Assembly (NCBI GenBank): GCA_900550235.1
Contig: URRQ01000001.1
Coordinates: 54,032 to 118,031 of the forward strand
Source of the DNA: an uncultured Lachnospiraceae bacterium
GTDB taxonomy: Bacteria; Bacillota; Clostridia; Lachnospirales; Lachnospiraceae
Direction: 5' to 3'
Length of the DNA: 64,000 nucleotides
A program made the position numbers and the translations under genes. How positions within the stretch are numbered: the first letter of the stretch is position 1; each line of letters starts with the position of its first letter. Positions 19,346-28,315 of the stretch are shown in pieces. The notes under the pieces were generated by a model that saw only the letters and a program-made list of their open reading frames with translations, searched no databases and was not told the origin of the DNA.

Positions 19346-20358
19346 TTTTCGTTCCAATATATCTCTCCTAATACCTGTAATAACAATTGATTTTCTTGTC
19401 TGGTTTTTACTGCAATCCGATAATATCCTTCCCTTAAGCCACGAAAATTTTTGCAATCCCGAATCAATATGCCACGTGATAATAGCATCTGATATAAGTT
19501 TTTTTCACTATAGCATAGCAGAAAATTTGTCTTCGACGGAATGACTTCCATACCCAGTTTTTGCAGACCTATCTCTAAAAATTCTCGTTCCTGCGTTACA
19601 TACGCTACCGTTCGCTCTAAAAATTCCTGTTCCTCCAGACATGAAAGCCCCGCTTTTTGTGCAAATACCGACACGTTCCATTCCGGTAGCTGCATTCGAA
19701 TCTTTTCCAACAGCTTCGGATGGCTATTCACCAAATATCCGAGCCTTACGCCAGGAATTGTATATATTTTTGTAAATGCACGAACAAAAATTGTATGTGG
19801 ATACATTCGATATGACGATAATAGTGAATATGCATCTCCACAAAATTCAATAAAACATTCATCTAGCACAAGCCATATTTTCTTTTGTTCACAATATTCC
19901 ATGATCGTTCTCAATTCTTCGCATGTTCGTACGGATCCTGTCGGGTTGTTGGGATTTGCTAAAAATAAAAGCTCAGCATTCTCTAACGCTTCTCTCACTA
20001 TCTGCCACTTCTGTTCACAATATACAATCTCCGCATTTCCGGCTTTTGCAGCATGCTCATAGCCATAAAAAGACGGAATCGGTATGACAATTTTCTTCGG
20101 TCTTACTCCATGGATAATAGCCAAAAATAATTCCGAAGCTCCGTTACCAAATATGAGCGCTTCTGCCCCAATCCCAAGATGCTCAGCCATTTTTTTTGTC
20201 AGCTGCTCCACATGAATATCCGGATAAGTTCCGACAACATCCACAGCTTCATGTAATGCCTGCTTGACAGAATCCGGAATACCTAGTGGGTTTACATTGA
20301 CAGAAAAATCCACACTCACAGTATTGCGATAAATATCCCCTCCATGTATCGTCTTCAT
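19342..20358 (-). CDS. cobD: L-threonine-O-3-phosphate decarboxylase CobD (PLP enzyme)
   Basis: A 338-residue fold-type-I PLP enzyme that makes (R)-1-aminopropan-2-ol phosphate, the linker used by CbiB. It has the N-terminal IHGGDIYR, FSVNVNPLG, NPNNPTGS and the lysine region ending FTKIYTIPGVRLGY. The N-terminal HGG and NVNPLG features favour CobD over histidinol-phosphate aminotransferase, and the context supports it. An ATG at 20373 overlaps the cbiB stop. ATG 20358 is preferred because GGAGG is five bases upstream. Confidence 0.92.
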   Translation of the reverse strand: MKTIHGGDIYRNTVSVDFSVNVNPLGIPDSVKQALHEAVDVVGTYPDIHVEQLTKKMAEHLGIGAEALIFGNGASELFLAIIHGVRPKKIVIPIPSFYGYEHAAKAGNAEIVYCEQKWQIVREALENAELLFLANPNNPTGSVRTCEELRTIMEYCEQKKIWLVLDECFIEFCGDAYSLLSSYRMYPHTIFVRAFTKIYTIPGVRLGYLVNSHPKLLEKIRMQLPEWNVSVFAQKAGLSCLEEQEFLERTVAYVTQEREFLEIGLQKLGMEVIPSKTNFLLCYSEKNLYQMLLSRGILIRDCKNFRGLREGYYRIAVKTRQENQLLLQVLGEIYWNEK

Positions 20359-20369
20359 ATTGTCCTCCA

Positions 20370-21338
20370 TCATTTACTTATACACCAAAGAAAAATCACA
20401 CAAATCACTAGAAATAAATACGACATTTTATACATCAACACATTGATGCGTCGAATATCTTCATATTCAACCGCGCGTATCGAATCCCCCAGATATTCTT
20501 TCTTTACAAGTTTTCCAAAATAGTATGCATCTCCTGCAAGTTGAATCCCTAAGGCTCCGGCACAGGCAGCTTCCGTCTGGGCTGCGTTAGGACTTGCATG
20601 CTTTCTCCTGTCCCTTTTATAAACAAAATATGCACGTTTTCCAGAATAGGCTTTTCCAGATAAATATGCGACAATAATCATAAGCCACGCGCTCAAACGT
20701 GCCGGCACATAATTCATGACATCATCCAGCTTTGCCGCTACTTTTCCAAAGTGCAGATATTTATCATTCTTGTACCCAATCATAGAATCCATTGTATTGA
20801 CCGCTTTATAAAAGTACCCCAAAATAGGTCCTCCGATGGCCGCATAAAACATCGGTGCGATCACTCCGTCCGACGCATTTTCTGCAACCGTTTCAATCGC
20901 CGCCTTTGCTACACCTGTTTCATCAAGGAAAGTTGTATCTCTCCCAACAATCATAGAAACTGCTTTTCTTGCCTCCTCAAGGGTTCCTGTTTTCAACCGG
21001 TCATACACTTTCATGCTCTCATCTTTCAAAGATTTTGTCGCAAAAATATAAAATGTCAAAATACTTTCTACTACAATCCCTATAATCGGATGTAATGCAT
21101 AGCTGCCTAAATAAAAAGCTCCTACCATCGCTGTTACAATCGTAACAACTAATATAACCAGATAAGTTCCCCTTCTTCTTTCTTTTGCTTGCTCACGTTC
21201 TTTTGGATACAGCTTGTATTGTAATTTCGTAATCAGATTTCCAATATAACGAATCGGATGGGGAAGCTGATGCGGATCTCCGATCATCTGGTCTAAAGAA
21301 AATGCCAGCGTAAATGCTATCAAATGATATCGTAACAT
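20370..21338 (-). CDS. cbiB: Adenosylcobinamide-phosphate synthase CbiB
   Basis: A 322-residue integral membrane protein that joins adenosylcobyric acid to the aminopropanol arm. Motifs: DQMIGDPHQLPHPIRYIGNLI at residues 16-36, ETVAENASDGVIAPMFYAAIGGPILG near 150, YKAVNTMDSMIGYKN, and ASPNAAQTEAACAGALGIQL near 250. Four to five hydrophobic helices fit the family. The length is normal. It is followed directly by cobD, its substrate supplier. Confidence 0.96.
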   Translation of the reverse strand: MLRYHLIAFTLAFSLDQMIGDPHQLPHPIRYIGNLITKLQYKLYPKEREQAKERRRGTYLVILVVTIVTAMVGAFYLGSYALHPIIGIVVESILTFYIFATKSLKDESMKVYDRLKTGTLEEARKAVSMIVGRDTTFLDETGVAKAAIETVAENASDGVIAPMFYAAIGGPILGYFYKAVNTMDSMIGYKNDKYLHFGKVAAKLDDVMNYVPARLSAWLMIIVAYLSGKAYSGKRAYFVYKRDRRKHASPNAAQTEAACAGALGIQLAGDAYYFGKLVKKEYLGDSIRAVEYEDIRRINVLMYKMSYLFLVICVIFLWCISK

Positions 21339-21347
21339 AGTACTCTC

Positions 21348-21962
21348 CTATTCTATTTTTTGTATATTTTGTATCGAAAAATGATTCTCTTTTTCTATCA
21401 ATTCAAACACATAGCCTGCTCCGTTTTTTACTTGATACTCAAAATAAGAGCCTCCGGCAAATTCACTCAGCAAAGCCATAATCGTTCCTCCATGCGCGAT
21501 AATACCGATAGTATTGGGACGCTTTTTTTCTTCTCTCTTCAGTATCGCCCATAAACGCATGACTCCTTTTCGAACCCGCTTCACATAGTCATCTCTGCTT
21601 TCCCCATTTGGAAATGGCAACGCTCCTCCACTATCTATCCACTTTTGATATGCATCATTTCCTTTTAGTTCCTCATAATTTTTCCCTTCAAACTCTCCAA
21701 AATCCATTTCGGTAAACTCTGGAATCTCGATAACTTCTATGTTGGGATATAAAATGTCTCCTGTCATACGACACCTTTTTTTCGGGCTTTCAAATAGCAG
21801 TTCGATTGGAGGATACTTCTTTTTCTGACTTTGTAACTCTTCCATCCCTTCGGTTGTTACAAATTCCTCTGTTTTCCCTATATATCGATGTTCTGCATTT
21901 CCTTTTGTTCTTCCATGCCGTATCATGACGACATTTATTTTATTTTCTGACTGAGTCCACAC
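21348..21962 (-). CDS. Histidine phosphatase, probable alpha-ribazole-5'-phosphate phosphatase (CobC-like)
   Basis: A 204-residue phosphoglycerate-mutase-fold phosphatase. The catalytic RHG is in MIRHGRTKGN (residues 13-22), with FGEFEGKNYEEL and the second catalytic histidine in GIIAHGGTIMALL. In a cobalamin operon this family normally dephosphorylates alpha-ribazole phosphate or adenosylcobalamin 5'-phosphate. Homology alone cannot fix the substrate. The start is GTG 21962, with GGTGG ten bases upstream, giving an overlap of 28 bases with the CobU-like gene. ATG 21926 is a possible alternative. Confidence 0.85.
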   Translation of the reverse strand: MWTQSENKINVVMIRHGRTKGNAEHRYIGKTEEFVTTEGMEELQSQKKKYPPIELLFESPKKRCRMTGDILYPNIEVIEIPEFTEMDFGEFEGKNYEELKGNDAYQKWIDSGGALPFPNGESRDDYVKRVRKGVMRLWAILKREEKKRPNTIGIIAHGGTIMALLSEFAGGSYFEYQVKNGAGYVFELIEKENHFSIQNIQKIE

Positions 21963-22318
21963 AATACTCTATCCACCTCTTCTGCTCGTTCTGCTATATT
22001 GCTCAAAATTCGTCCATATGTTTCTCGGTATTTACGTTCAAAGGCATCTATCGGAACAATTCCATTCCCAATTTCATCTCCGATAATGATGCACGCCGGG
22101 TACAATTGAAATAACCTCTGTAATTCATTTTCCACATGCGTTCCATCCCTGAGACAAGTTTTCACCCATTCGTGAAAATGATTGATAATCAATTGTTCTC
22201 CATTTCCCACAGAAGATTCCCAAAGTGTTCCATCCCAAATGATTTTCTTTTTTTCTGGAACGGACTGACAAGCTACTTTTAATTTCCCCTGTGCATATCC
22301 TCCTATTATTAACTTCAT
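21935..22318 (-). CDS. Short CobU-like protein with degenerate nucleotide-binding loop
   Basis: A 127-residue protein resembling a shrunken CobU. The N-terminal GGYAQGKL (residues 6-13) corresponds to the CobU P-loop but has Leu in place of the Ser/Thr after Lys. The later IIIGDEIGNGIVPIDAFERKYRE matches the CobU segment of the type TNEVGxGIVPxxxxxRxYRD. The central region holding the guanylylated His of CobU (ERHQ in the true copy nearby) is missing. It may be a regulatory partner, a kinase without transferase activity, or a decaying paralogue. It lies between cobS and the cobC-like gene, and overlaps the latter. Confidence 0.7.
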   Translation of the reverse strand: MKLIIGGYAQGKLKVACQSVPEKKKIIWDGTLWESSVGNGEQLIINHFHEWVKTCLRDGTHVENELQRLFQLYPACIIIGDEIGNGIVPIDAFERKYRETYGRILSNIAERAEEVDRVLCGLSQKIK

Positions 22319-22329
22319 ATTCTCTCCTT

Positions 22330-23094
22330 TTAAAATATGTGATTACAGCAGGCTACTGTAATACACAGAACACCTTCACATAAAACAACAAAATATCCTG
22401 ACGTATCCCCTGTGACTCCTCCAAATTCTTTTTTTGTTTTTCTTGCATAATAAAGAAAGGTAAGAAGCGCGCTTAATAACGTTAACCCACCTACAGCAGG
22501 ATGCAGCATAATCATCCAAAGCGCACATATGCCCCCTTGCATAACAAGAAAAATCCCCACAAACTTTTTATCAGCACTTCTCGAAAAAAACGAAAGCATT
22601 CCATCTTTTTTTGCCGGAGAAAAAAAGAGAACAGAAAGACCACTTAATGAGCGTGCCAAAAAAAATCCACTACAAAATATCACCAACATCCTCGGATTAT
22701 GAATCTCCGAAAAACATCCCCCATATATCAGTCCATATAACACAAGCATAATAATCGAAAAAGCGCCGACATGAGAATCCTTTAATATTTCCAGCTTTCG
22801 CTCTCTTTCTTGATAAGAATGTAATGCATCCATCGTATCCAAAAAACCATCCATATGAAATCCACCTGTAATCAGCAAGGGAATTGCCATTCCTAGGAAA
22901 AGATAACAATATTCTCCAATAGAATATGCATCGCAAAATGTATACCATCCATACAGAATCAATCCAATCACACCACCAATCCAAGGGAAAAAGCATAACA
23001 TCGTACGCATTTCCTTTTCTTCCCACGGAAATTGTGGCATCGGTATTTTCGAATACAGAGAAAATGCTATCGCAATGGATTTACAAATTTTCAT
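22330..23094 (-). CDS. cobS: Adenosylcobinamide-GDP ribazoletransferase CobS
   Basis: A 254-residue polytopic membrane enzyme that joins alpha-ribazole (phosphate) to adenosylcobinamide-GDP, the last assembly step. Motifs: FSLYSKIPMPQFPWEEKEM near the start, the metal-binding GGFHMDGFLDTMDALHS near residues 75-92, HVGAFSIIML, and GGVTGDTSGYFVVLCE near the end. The frame begins 17 codons earlier, but ATG 23094 aligns with family starts and overlaps the end of cobU by 14 bases. Confidence 0.95.
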   Translation of the reverse strand: MKICKSIAIAFSLYSKIPMPQFPWEEKEMRTMLCFFPWIGGVIGLILYGWYTFCDAYSIGEYCYLFLGMAIPLLITGGFHMDGFLDTMDALHSYQERERKLEILKDSHVGAFSIIMLVLYGLIYGGCFSEIHNPRMLVIFCSGFFLARSLSGLSVLFFSPAKKDGMLSFFSRSADKKFVGIFLVMQGGICALWMIMLHPAVGGLTLLSALLTFLYYARKTKKEFGGVTGDTSGYFVVLCEGVLCITVACCNHIF

Positions 23095-23638
23095 GTTGTT
23101 GTACACACTCCTTCCACACATTCGCAATGCCTGCGACCACTTCAATCACTCTATCTGCTTTTTTCGCAAGCTGTATATTGATTTCACCAAGCGCTCGATT
23201 ATAAGCCATGGTACTCTCATCATAGAGACATCCATCCTCAAATACGTTATTGGTAACAATCACAATCTCCGAGGTTTTCCGCGCAATTTCTTCGATTCCC
23301 TGTAATACATATTTTACGGTTTCTTCTTCACTTACGACTCCTTGTTCGGTAAACATTTCATTTGCCACAAGATTCGACATACACTCTAGCAAGGCTCCAC
23401 ATTTGTCTTCCATGCTTTTTGATGCATCTCCCAAATTCCTGGGTTGTTCTATGGTCTGAAATCCTTTGCCTTGTCGCATCATTTGATGCCTCTCCACCTT
23501 TTGTTTACCTTCTTCTCCATAGATCTGCATTGTCGCAATGTAATATCGATGATTTGTTTTTACATGCTCTATAAAATATTGTTCTGCAAAGGATGATTTT
23601 CCGCTACCGCTTCCCCCTATGATCACCGTCATCTCCAT
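23081..23638 (-). CDS. cobU: Adenosylcobinamide kinase / adenosylcobinamide-phosphate guanylyltransferase CobU
   Basis: A 185-residue bifunctional enzyme with an intact P-loop IIGGSGSGKSSFAE near residue 10 and the VERHQ segment that carries the guanylylated histidine. A VIVTNNVFEDG strand near 110 and the YNRALGEINIQLAKKADRVIEV ending are also typical. This is the catalytic copy. A truncated CobU-like protein lies two genes downstream. The start is ATG 23638 with AGAGGT seven bases upstream, overlapping the cobT end by 35 bases. Slightly longer starts at 23644 and 23668 exist. Confidence 0.9.
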   Translation of the reverse strand: MEMTVIIGGSGSGKSSFAEQYFIEHVKTNHRYYIATMQIYGEEGKQKVERHQMMRQGKGFQTIEQPRNLGDASKSMEDKCGALLECMSNLVANEMFTEQGVVSEEETVKYVLQGIEEIARKTSEIVIVTNNVFEDGCLYDESTMAYNRALGEINIQLAKKADRVIEVVAGIANVWKECVQQHENL

Positions 23639-24674
23639 ATTCATACCTCTTATACTGTTCCACTCCAACTACAGAAAATGTCGAACTGCTTTCATAAACC
23701 GTCAATGCCATATCCAATAACTCCATCCCCATGACTGCTCCGGTTCCTTCTCCTAATGCAAGCTCTGCATCCAATATCGGATCCAAATCCAAAGCCTGTA
23801 TAAGCTTCTCCATGGCAGGTTCTTTTCCTTTATGCGACGCAAGTACATAACGCTTTATTCCGGGTACCATTTTCTCCGCTGCAAACGCTGCTGCAAGACT
23901 GATCACTCCATCCAGCATAATCGGCACATGATAGAGGGCTCCTCCTATACACACTCCTACTAAAGCTGCAATATCCAATCCTCCGACTGCCTGCAGAATT
24001 CGGAAAGCATTGGCATGATAGAGATCATAGGTTTCTATAGCAGATTGAATCAATGCACACTTTTTTTCTAATTTCTGATTCTCCAATCCTGCTCCTCTTC
24101 CCGTAACACATTCCGCTTTACACCCCAATAACGCTGCTGTAATTGCGCTGCTTGTTGTCGTATTGCCAATTCCCATTTCTCCGGTTCCTATCAACCCAAA
24201 TCCTTTTTTTTGACATACATCTACCATCTCGATTCCTACGGCAATCGCTTGCAATACCTCTTCTTTTGTCATCGCATATTCCTTTGCAAAATTCCGTGTT
24301 CCTTTTCGGATTTTTTTTTGAACGATCTGCGGAACCTCTTCCTCTGTATTTACCCCAATGTCGATAGGAACTGTCTCGATGCCTCCATATGTTGCCATTT
24401 TACCGACAGCTGAACTTTTTTTCGCCATATTTTTCATAACTGCCAGCGTAACATCCTGATCGGACTGACTGACTCCTTCTGCAACAACTCCGTTATCTGC
24501 ACAAAAAATCAGGATGACTTTCTTCTTTATATCAAACTGTTCCCTTCCTTGAATCGCTCCGATCGTTGCAGTCATTGTTTCAAATTTCCCCATACCATCC
24601 AGTGGTTTTGCAATCTGATCCCAATTGCTTTTTACCTTCTCATAGATTTCCCGATTTGGTACCTCTATCTTCAT
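23604..24674 (-). CDS. cobT: Nicotinate-nucleotide--dimethylbenzimidazole phosphoribosyltransferase CobT
   Basis: A 356-residue enzyme that activates the lower-ligand base to alpha-ribazole phosphate. Motifs: WDQIAKPLDGMGKFE near residue 18, ILIFCADNGVVAEGVSQSDQDVT near 58, GEMGIGNTTTSSAITAALLG near 160, and the catalytic-Glu region of the C-terminus (ALGEGTGAVMG). The open frame extends 19 codons upstream into cbiP. ATG 24674 gives the usual length and lies 11 bases past the cbiP stop. ATG 24704 is possible. The presence of CobT means a benzimidazole-type base is used, but no base-synthesis gene is in the window. Confidence 0.94.
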   Translation of the reverse strand: MKIEVPNREIYEKVKSNWDQIAKPLDGMGKFETMTATIGAIQGREQFDIKKKVILIFCADNGVVAEGVSQSDQDVTLAVMKNMAKKSSAVGKMATYGGIETVPIDIGVNTEEEVPQIVQKKIRKGTRNFAKEYAMTKEEVLQAIAVGIEMVDVCQKKGFGLIGTGEMGIGNTTTSSAITAALLGCKAECVTGRGAGLENQKLEKKCALIQSAIETYDLYHANAFRILQAVGGLDIAALVGVCIGGALYHVPIMLDGVISLAAAFAAEKMVPGIKRYVLASHKGKEPAMEKLIQALDLDPILDAELALGEGTGAVMGMELLDMALTVYESSSTFSVVGVEQYKRYEYGDDGDHRGKR

Positions 24675-24684
24675 TTGACAAATT

Positions 24685-26166
24685 CTATCCTCCGTAAGAT
24701 TCATCCAGACGGGCTTCTCGAAGCATTCCATAAATGTCCTCCATTTTCAAATTCTCTCTCAATATCATTGCTAACTTGTCATACTGTGTTTCTTTAAATG
24801 CTTTATAATCATCCAGTTTTTTCTTGTTCCAATCCAACCCTTTTTTCTTTGCCAGACATTGTACCATCGTATTTACAATCTCTCCCTTGTCAAATATTCC
24901 ATGCACATATGTCCCATATATGTTGTTTTTACTTATAACTGCTGCATTCTCCATTTTGTCCACATGCGTGTGTCCCATATGAATTTCATACCCTTGATAC
25001 AAAAGTCCGGTAAGGTTTTGAAAGATTCCTTCTAATTTCGGGATTTTCCCCTGTACTTGAGACCGCACTTTTTCCCCTTCCATTCTTGTTTGAATCGGCA
25101 AAAGTTCCATCCCCCGAATCCTTCCGCCGGATTCTATCCCATAGGGATCTTCAATATACTCTCCTAGCATTTGAAAGCCTCCGCAAATACCAAACACCGG
25201 GATTTCTTTTGATTTTTTCTTAATCATTGCTTCCAATCCGTTTTGTCTCATCCATTTTAAATCTTCCATCGTATTTTTACTTCCCGGTAAGAGAATCAAA
25301 TCCGGATTTCCCATTTTCTCTATTGACTGCACATAGCGAAGTGATACCTGATCTACCTGTTCTAAAAGATCAAAATCTGTAAAATTGGAAATTCTCGGAT
25401 AACGAATTACTACAATATCTATTTCTTTTACGTCACGGTCTTTAAAACGATCTGTAAGACTGTCTTCATCCTCTAGCATCACATCCATATACGGAATTAC
25501 GCCTGTAACTGGGACTTCTCCTTTTTCTTCTAACATGTCGATTCCAGATTGTAAAAGTGTAACATCTCCACGGAATTTATTAATAAGAAGCCCTCCTACT
25601 CTCCTTCTTTCTTGCTCCGTCAAAAGTAATAAAGTTCCCAAAAGCTGCGCAAACACTCCTCCCCGATCAATATCACCTACCAAAAGAACCGGTGCATCCA
25701 CTAACTCAGCCAATCCCATATTCACGATATCATTTTCACGCAAGTTAATTTCTGCAGGGCTTCCAGCTCCTTCAATCACAATGATATCCACAGATTGCTC
25801 CAAGGTTCGGAAGGCATCTAAAATAACTGGAATCAAGCTTTTCTTTTTTGCAAAATACTCTCTTGCACTTAGATTGCCAATCACTTCTCCGTTCACGATC
25901 ACTTGGGAGCCGGTTTGATTGGTTGGCTTTAACAAAATCGGATTCATACATACCATTGGCTCGATTCCAGCTGCTTCTGCCTGCATAACCTGTGCTCTTC
26001 CCATTTCCAGGCCTTCTGCTGTGATAAAGGAGTTCAATGCCATATTTTGAGATTTGAACGGAGCTACCTTATATCCATCCTGCTTCAAAATCCTGCAAAG
26101 TCCAGCAACGATCAAGCTTTTTCCTGCGCTAGACATTGTTCCTTGTACCATAATCACTTTCGCCAT
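24685..26166 (-). CDS. cbiP: Cobyric acid synthase CbiP (CobQ)
   Basis: A 493-residue amidotransferase adding four amides to adenosylcobyrinate a,c-diamide. The N-terminal ATPase has [20 protein letters not shown] (residues 6-25), KSQNMALNS and [12 protein letters not shown]. The C-terminal glutaminase has [12 protein letters not shown], the Cys nucleophile in [11 protein letters not shown], and the histidine region YVHGIFD. Length and motifs separate it from CbiA. It follows the ABC ATPase by seven bases with GGAG ahead of the ATG. Confidence 0.96.
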   Translation of the reverse strand: MAKVIMVQGTMSSAGKSLIVAGLCRILKQDGYKVAPFKSQNMALNSFITAEGLEMGRAQVMQAEAAGIEPMVCMNPILLKPTNQTGSQVIVNGEVIGNLSAREYFAKKKSLIPVILDAFRTLEQSVDIIVIEGAGSPAEINLRENDIVNMGLAELVDAPVLLVGDIDRGGVFAQLLGTLLLLTEQERRRVGGLLINKFRGDVTLLQSGIDMLEEKGEVPVTGVIPYMDVMLEDEDSLTDRFKDRDVKEIDIVVIRYPRISNFTDFDLLEQVDQVSLRYVQSIEKMGNPDLILLPGSKNTMEDLKWMRQNGLEAMIKKKSKEIPVFGICGGFQMLGEYIEDPYGIESGGRIRGMELLPIQTRMEGEKVRSQVQGKIPKLEGIFQNLTGLLYQGYEIHMGHTHVDKMENAAVISKNNIYGTYVHGIFDKGEIVNTMVQCLAKKKGLDWNKKKLDDYKAFKETQYDKLAMILRENLKMEDIYGMLREARLDESYGG

Positions 26167-26173
26167 ATCTTCT

Positions 26174-27274
26174 TTACTCCATTTCTATCTCTACTTCCAA
26201 ATCCTTCGCATATTGAAGCAATTCTTCATTCTTTTTTTCCAATTGACCAAACGTTTTTTTACAACAGATTACTTTTTTGCACGTCCGTAATGCTTCTTTT
26301 GCTCTTTTTAAACTTTCTTCACTCATCGGCTCAAATGCAGGTGTTCCTATCACCTTCGAAGCAAGCGCTTTTGCAACTGGATACTCTAGATCATTTTCAA
26401 ATAAGATTCCCGCTGCAAATGGAATCTGTGCTCTTTGCAATCGTCGATAAACAAACGTACCACATCCATTTCCTCCGATTACAAATACCGAGGCTTCTCC
26501 TCTTACCTGCTCCAGTTCCATAACTCCGGTTTTTTCATCAAAACTTCCTGTTTCAATCTCAAACAACTCACGGATATATCCCGATTTAAAGATTTCATCC
26601 GGAGAGCCATATCCGGAAATATATTCTCCCTTCACGCAAAGAATTTGATCGGATATCTTTTGCGCCAATTCCAATTCATGTAGAGACATAATGACTGTAA
26701 GCTGTTTTTGTCGTTGCAGCTTTTGCAAAATAGATAAAAATTCTAATTTATATTTGACGTCTAAAAAAGAAGTTGGCTCATCCAAAATAATAATCTCCGG
26801 TTCCTGACAAATTGCTCTTGCAAGCATCACTCTCTGTCGTTGTCCGTCACTTATTTTTTGAAAATCCTGATTACGAAACGCATACACATGCACAACCTGC
26901 ATGGCATACTCAATCATCTCTCGGTCTTTTTCCGTTAACATTCCAAACCTTCCTGTGTATGGATAGCGCCCCGTTGCAACCACATCTTCACAGGTCATGC
27001 ATTCTGTTCGAAGCTTTTCTGTGAAAACGATTGCCAGCTCTTTAGAAAGCTCCTCTCTTGTCATTTGTTTTAATTCATTCTCTCCGAAAAAAATCGTTCC
27101 ACAAATCGTTTCCAGTTGTCTTGCAATACTCTTTAATATGGTGGATTTTCCTGCACCGTTTGGACCAATGATCGTCAAGATTTCTCCCTTTTTTAGACTC
27201 ACTTCAATGTTTTTAATCAACGGATTTCCATCATATCCAACCGAGAGCTGTTTTGTTTGAAAAAAGTACTCCAT
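26174..27274 (-). CDS. BtuD/FecE-type ABC transporter ATPase with a fused C-terminal domain
   Basis: A 366-residue ATPase of a cobalamin, siderophore or heme-type importer. The standard ABC domain covers about 1-255: Walker [10 protein letters not shown] (37-45), signature [14 protein letters not shown], Walker [14 protein letters not shown] and the His switch [10 protein letters not shown]. The extra part (about 260-366) starts [17 protein letters not shown] and looks like a small alpha/beta domain with a glycine-rich loop. BtuD is normally about 250 residues. The domain is not one I can name with confidence. The gene begins at the base after the permease stop, so the two are tightly coupled. 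Confidence 0.88.
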   Translation of the reverse strand: MEYFFQTKQLSVGYDGNPLIKNIEVSLKKGEILTIIGPNGAGKSTILKSIARQLETICGTIFFGENELKQMTREELSKELAIVFTEKLRTECMTCEDVVATGRYPYTGRFGMLTEKDREMIEYAMQVVHVYAFRNQDFQKISDGQRQRVMLARAICQEPEIIILDEPTSFLDVKYKLEFLSILQKLQRQKQLTVIMSLHELELAQKISDQILCVKGEYISGYGSPDEIFKSGYIRELFEIETGSFDEKTGVMELEQVRGEASVFVIGGNGCGTFVYRRLQRAQIPFAAGILFENDLEYPVAKALASKVIGTPAFEPMSEESLKRAKEALRTCKKVICCKKTFGQLEKKNEELLQYAKDLEVEIEME

Positions 27275-28297
27275 CTATACAATCTCCCCTCTTCGTCTTT
27301 GTACCATGACCCAAAGCACAACCGGCGCCCCAAAAATAGCAGTTACCGTACTAATACTCAATTCCGTTGGAGATAACATTGTTCTTGCCAGTAAATCACA
27401 AAACAAACAGAATACGCTTCCTCCTAATATACAAGCCGGTATCATAAGAATCGGCTTCGCAGAACCTAACATTTTCTTTACAATATGAGGAGTTGCAATA
27501 CCAACAAAAGATACCGGTCCTGCAAACGCTACAATACTTGCAGAAAGCATACTGGAAAGAATCACAATCCAAATTCTTAATGTTCGAATATTTACTCCCA
27601 TGTTTTGTGCATAAATTTCTCCCAAACGATATGCATCAAGTGGCTTTGATAAAAAAAACACAACACCAAACGTCACCAAACAAACGAGCGCCATCACAGA
27701 AACATTTTCCCATGTCATTCCAGAAAAACTTCCTCTTGACCAGTTGTGCAGATTTACAATTTCTGCATCATCTGCAAATGTTACAATCAATTCCGTAATA
27801 GCTGAACAAATGTACCCAATCATAACTCCGCTAATAACAAGCATAGACATTCCTTGTATTTTTTTTGACATAGCAAGTACAAATCCCATGGAAATCATAG
27901 AGCCAAAAAACGCAGAAACAATCATAGTAGAAGATGACACCGTAATCCCCCTCTTTAAAAATCCAATCATTACAAGAGCTACCAGCATTTTAGCGCCGGA
28001 AGAAATGCCTAACACAAAGGGACCTGCAATGGGGTTATGAAAAAAAGTCTGCAGTAAATATCCGGAAAGACCTAAAGCACCTCCCAAAATCAAGACTGCT
28101 AACGCACGTGGAAATCGAATATTCCATATGATAGTAGTGGCTGAATCCAAAACTTCTTTATGTAAAAGAGCTTGCAACACTTCTTGTACAGAAAAAGAAA
28201 CGCTTCCAATCCGAATATTACATCCCAATAATACGAGTACTCCGATTCCCAAAATAATAAAAACAATTGTATACTTGTACTTTCTTTTATCAGTCAT
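27275..28297 (-). CDS. FecCD/BtuC-family ABC permease
   Basis: A 340-residue permease with about ten membrane helices. Family motifs are WNIRFPRALAVLILGGALGLSGYLLQTFFHNPIAGPFVLGISSGA (split across residues 58-102) and GPVSFVGIATPHIVKKMLG near 265. Such permeases import corrinoids, heme or siderophores with a BtuF-type binding protein. Its position inside an AdoCbl-riboswitch operon favours a corrinoid or a precursor. It lies 18 bases after the binding-protein gene. Confidence 0.92.
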   Translation of the reverse strand: MTDKRKYKYTIVFIILGIGVLVLLGCNIRIGSVSFSVQEVLQALLHKEVLDSATTIIWNIRFPRALAVLILGGALGLSGYLLQTFFHNPIAGPFVLGISSGAKMLVALVMIGFLKRGITVSSSTMIVSAFFGSMISMGFVLAMSKKIQGMSMLVISGVMIGYICSAITELIVTFADDAEIVNLHNWSRGSFSGMTWENVSVMALVCLVTFGVVFFLSKPLDAYRLGEIYAQNMGVNIRTLRIWIVILSSMLSASIVAFAGPVSFVGIATPHIVKKMLGSAKPILMIPACILGGSVFCLFCDLLARTMLSPTELSISTVTAIFGAPVVLWVMVQRRRGEIV

Positions 28298-28315
28298 GTT
28301 CTGTTTCCTTTCTTT

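Noticed and set aside
19002..19544. Plus-strand frames across cbiC and cobD
   Set aside because: Antisense shadows of strongly conserved PLP and isomerase genes.
21935..23638. A duplicated cobU
   Set aside because: The two proteins share only the P-loop region and one C-terminal segment, so they are not a recent duplication; kept as a true CobU and a CobU-like protein.
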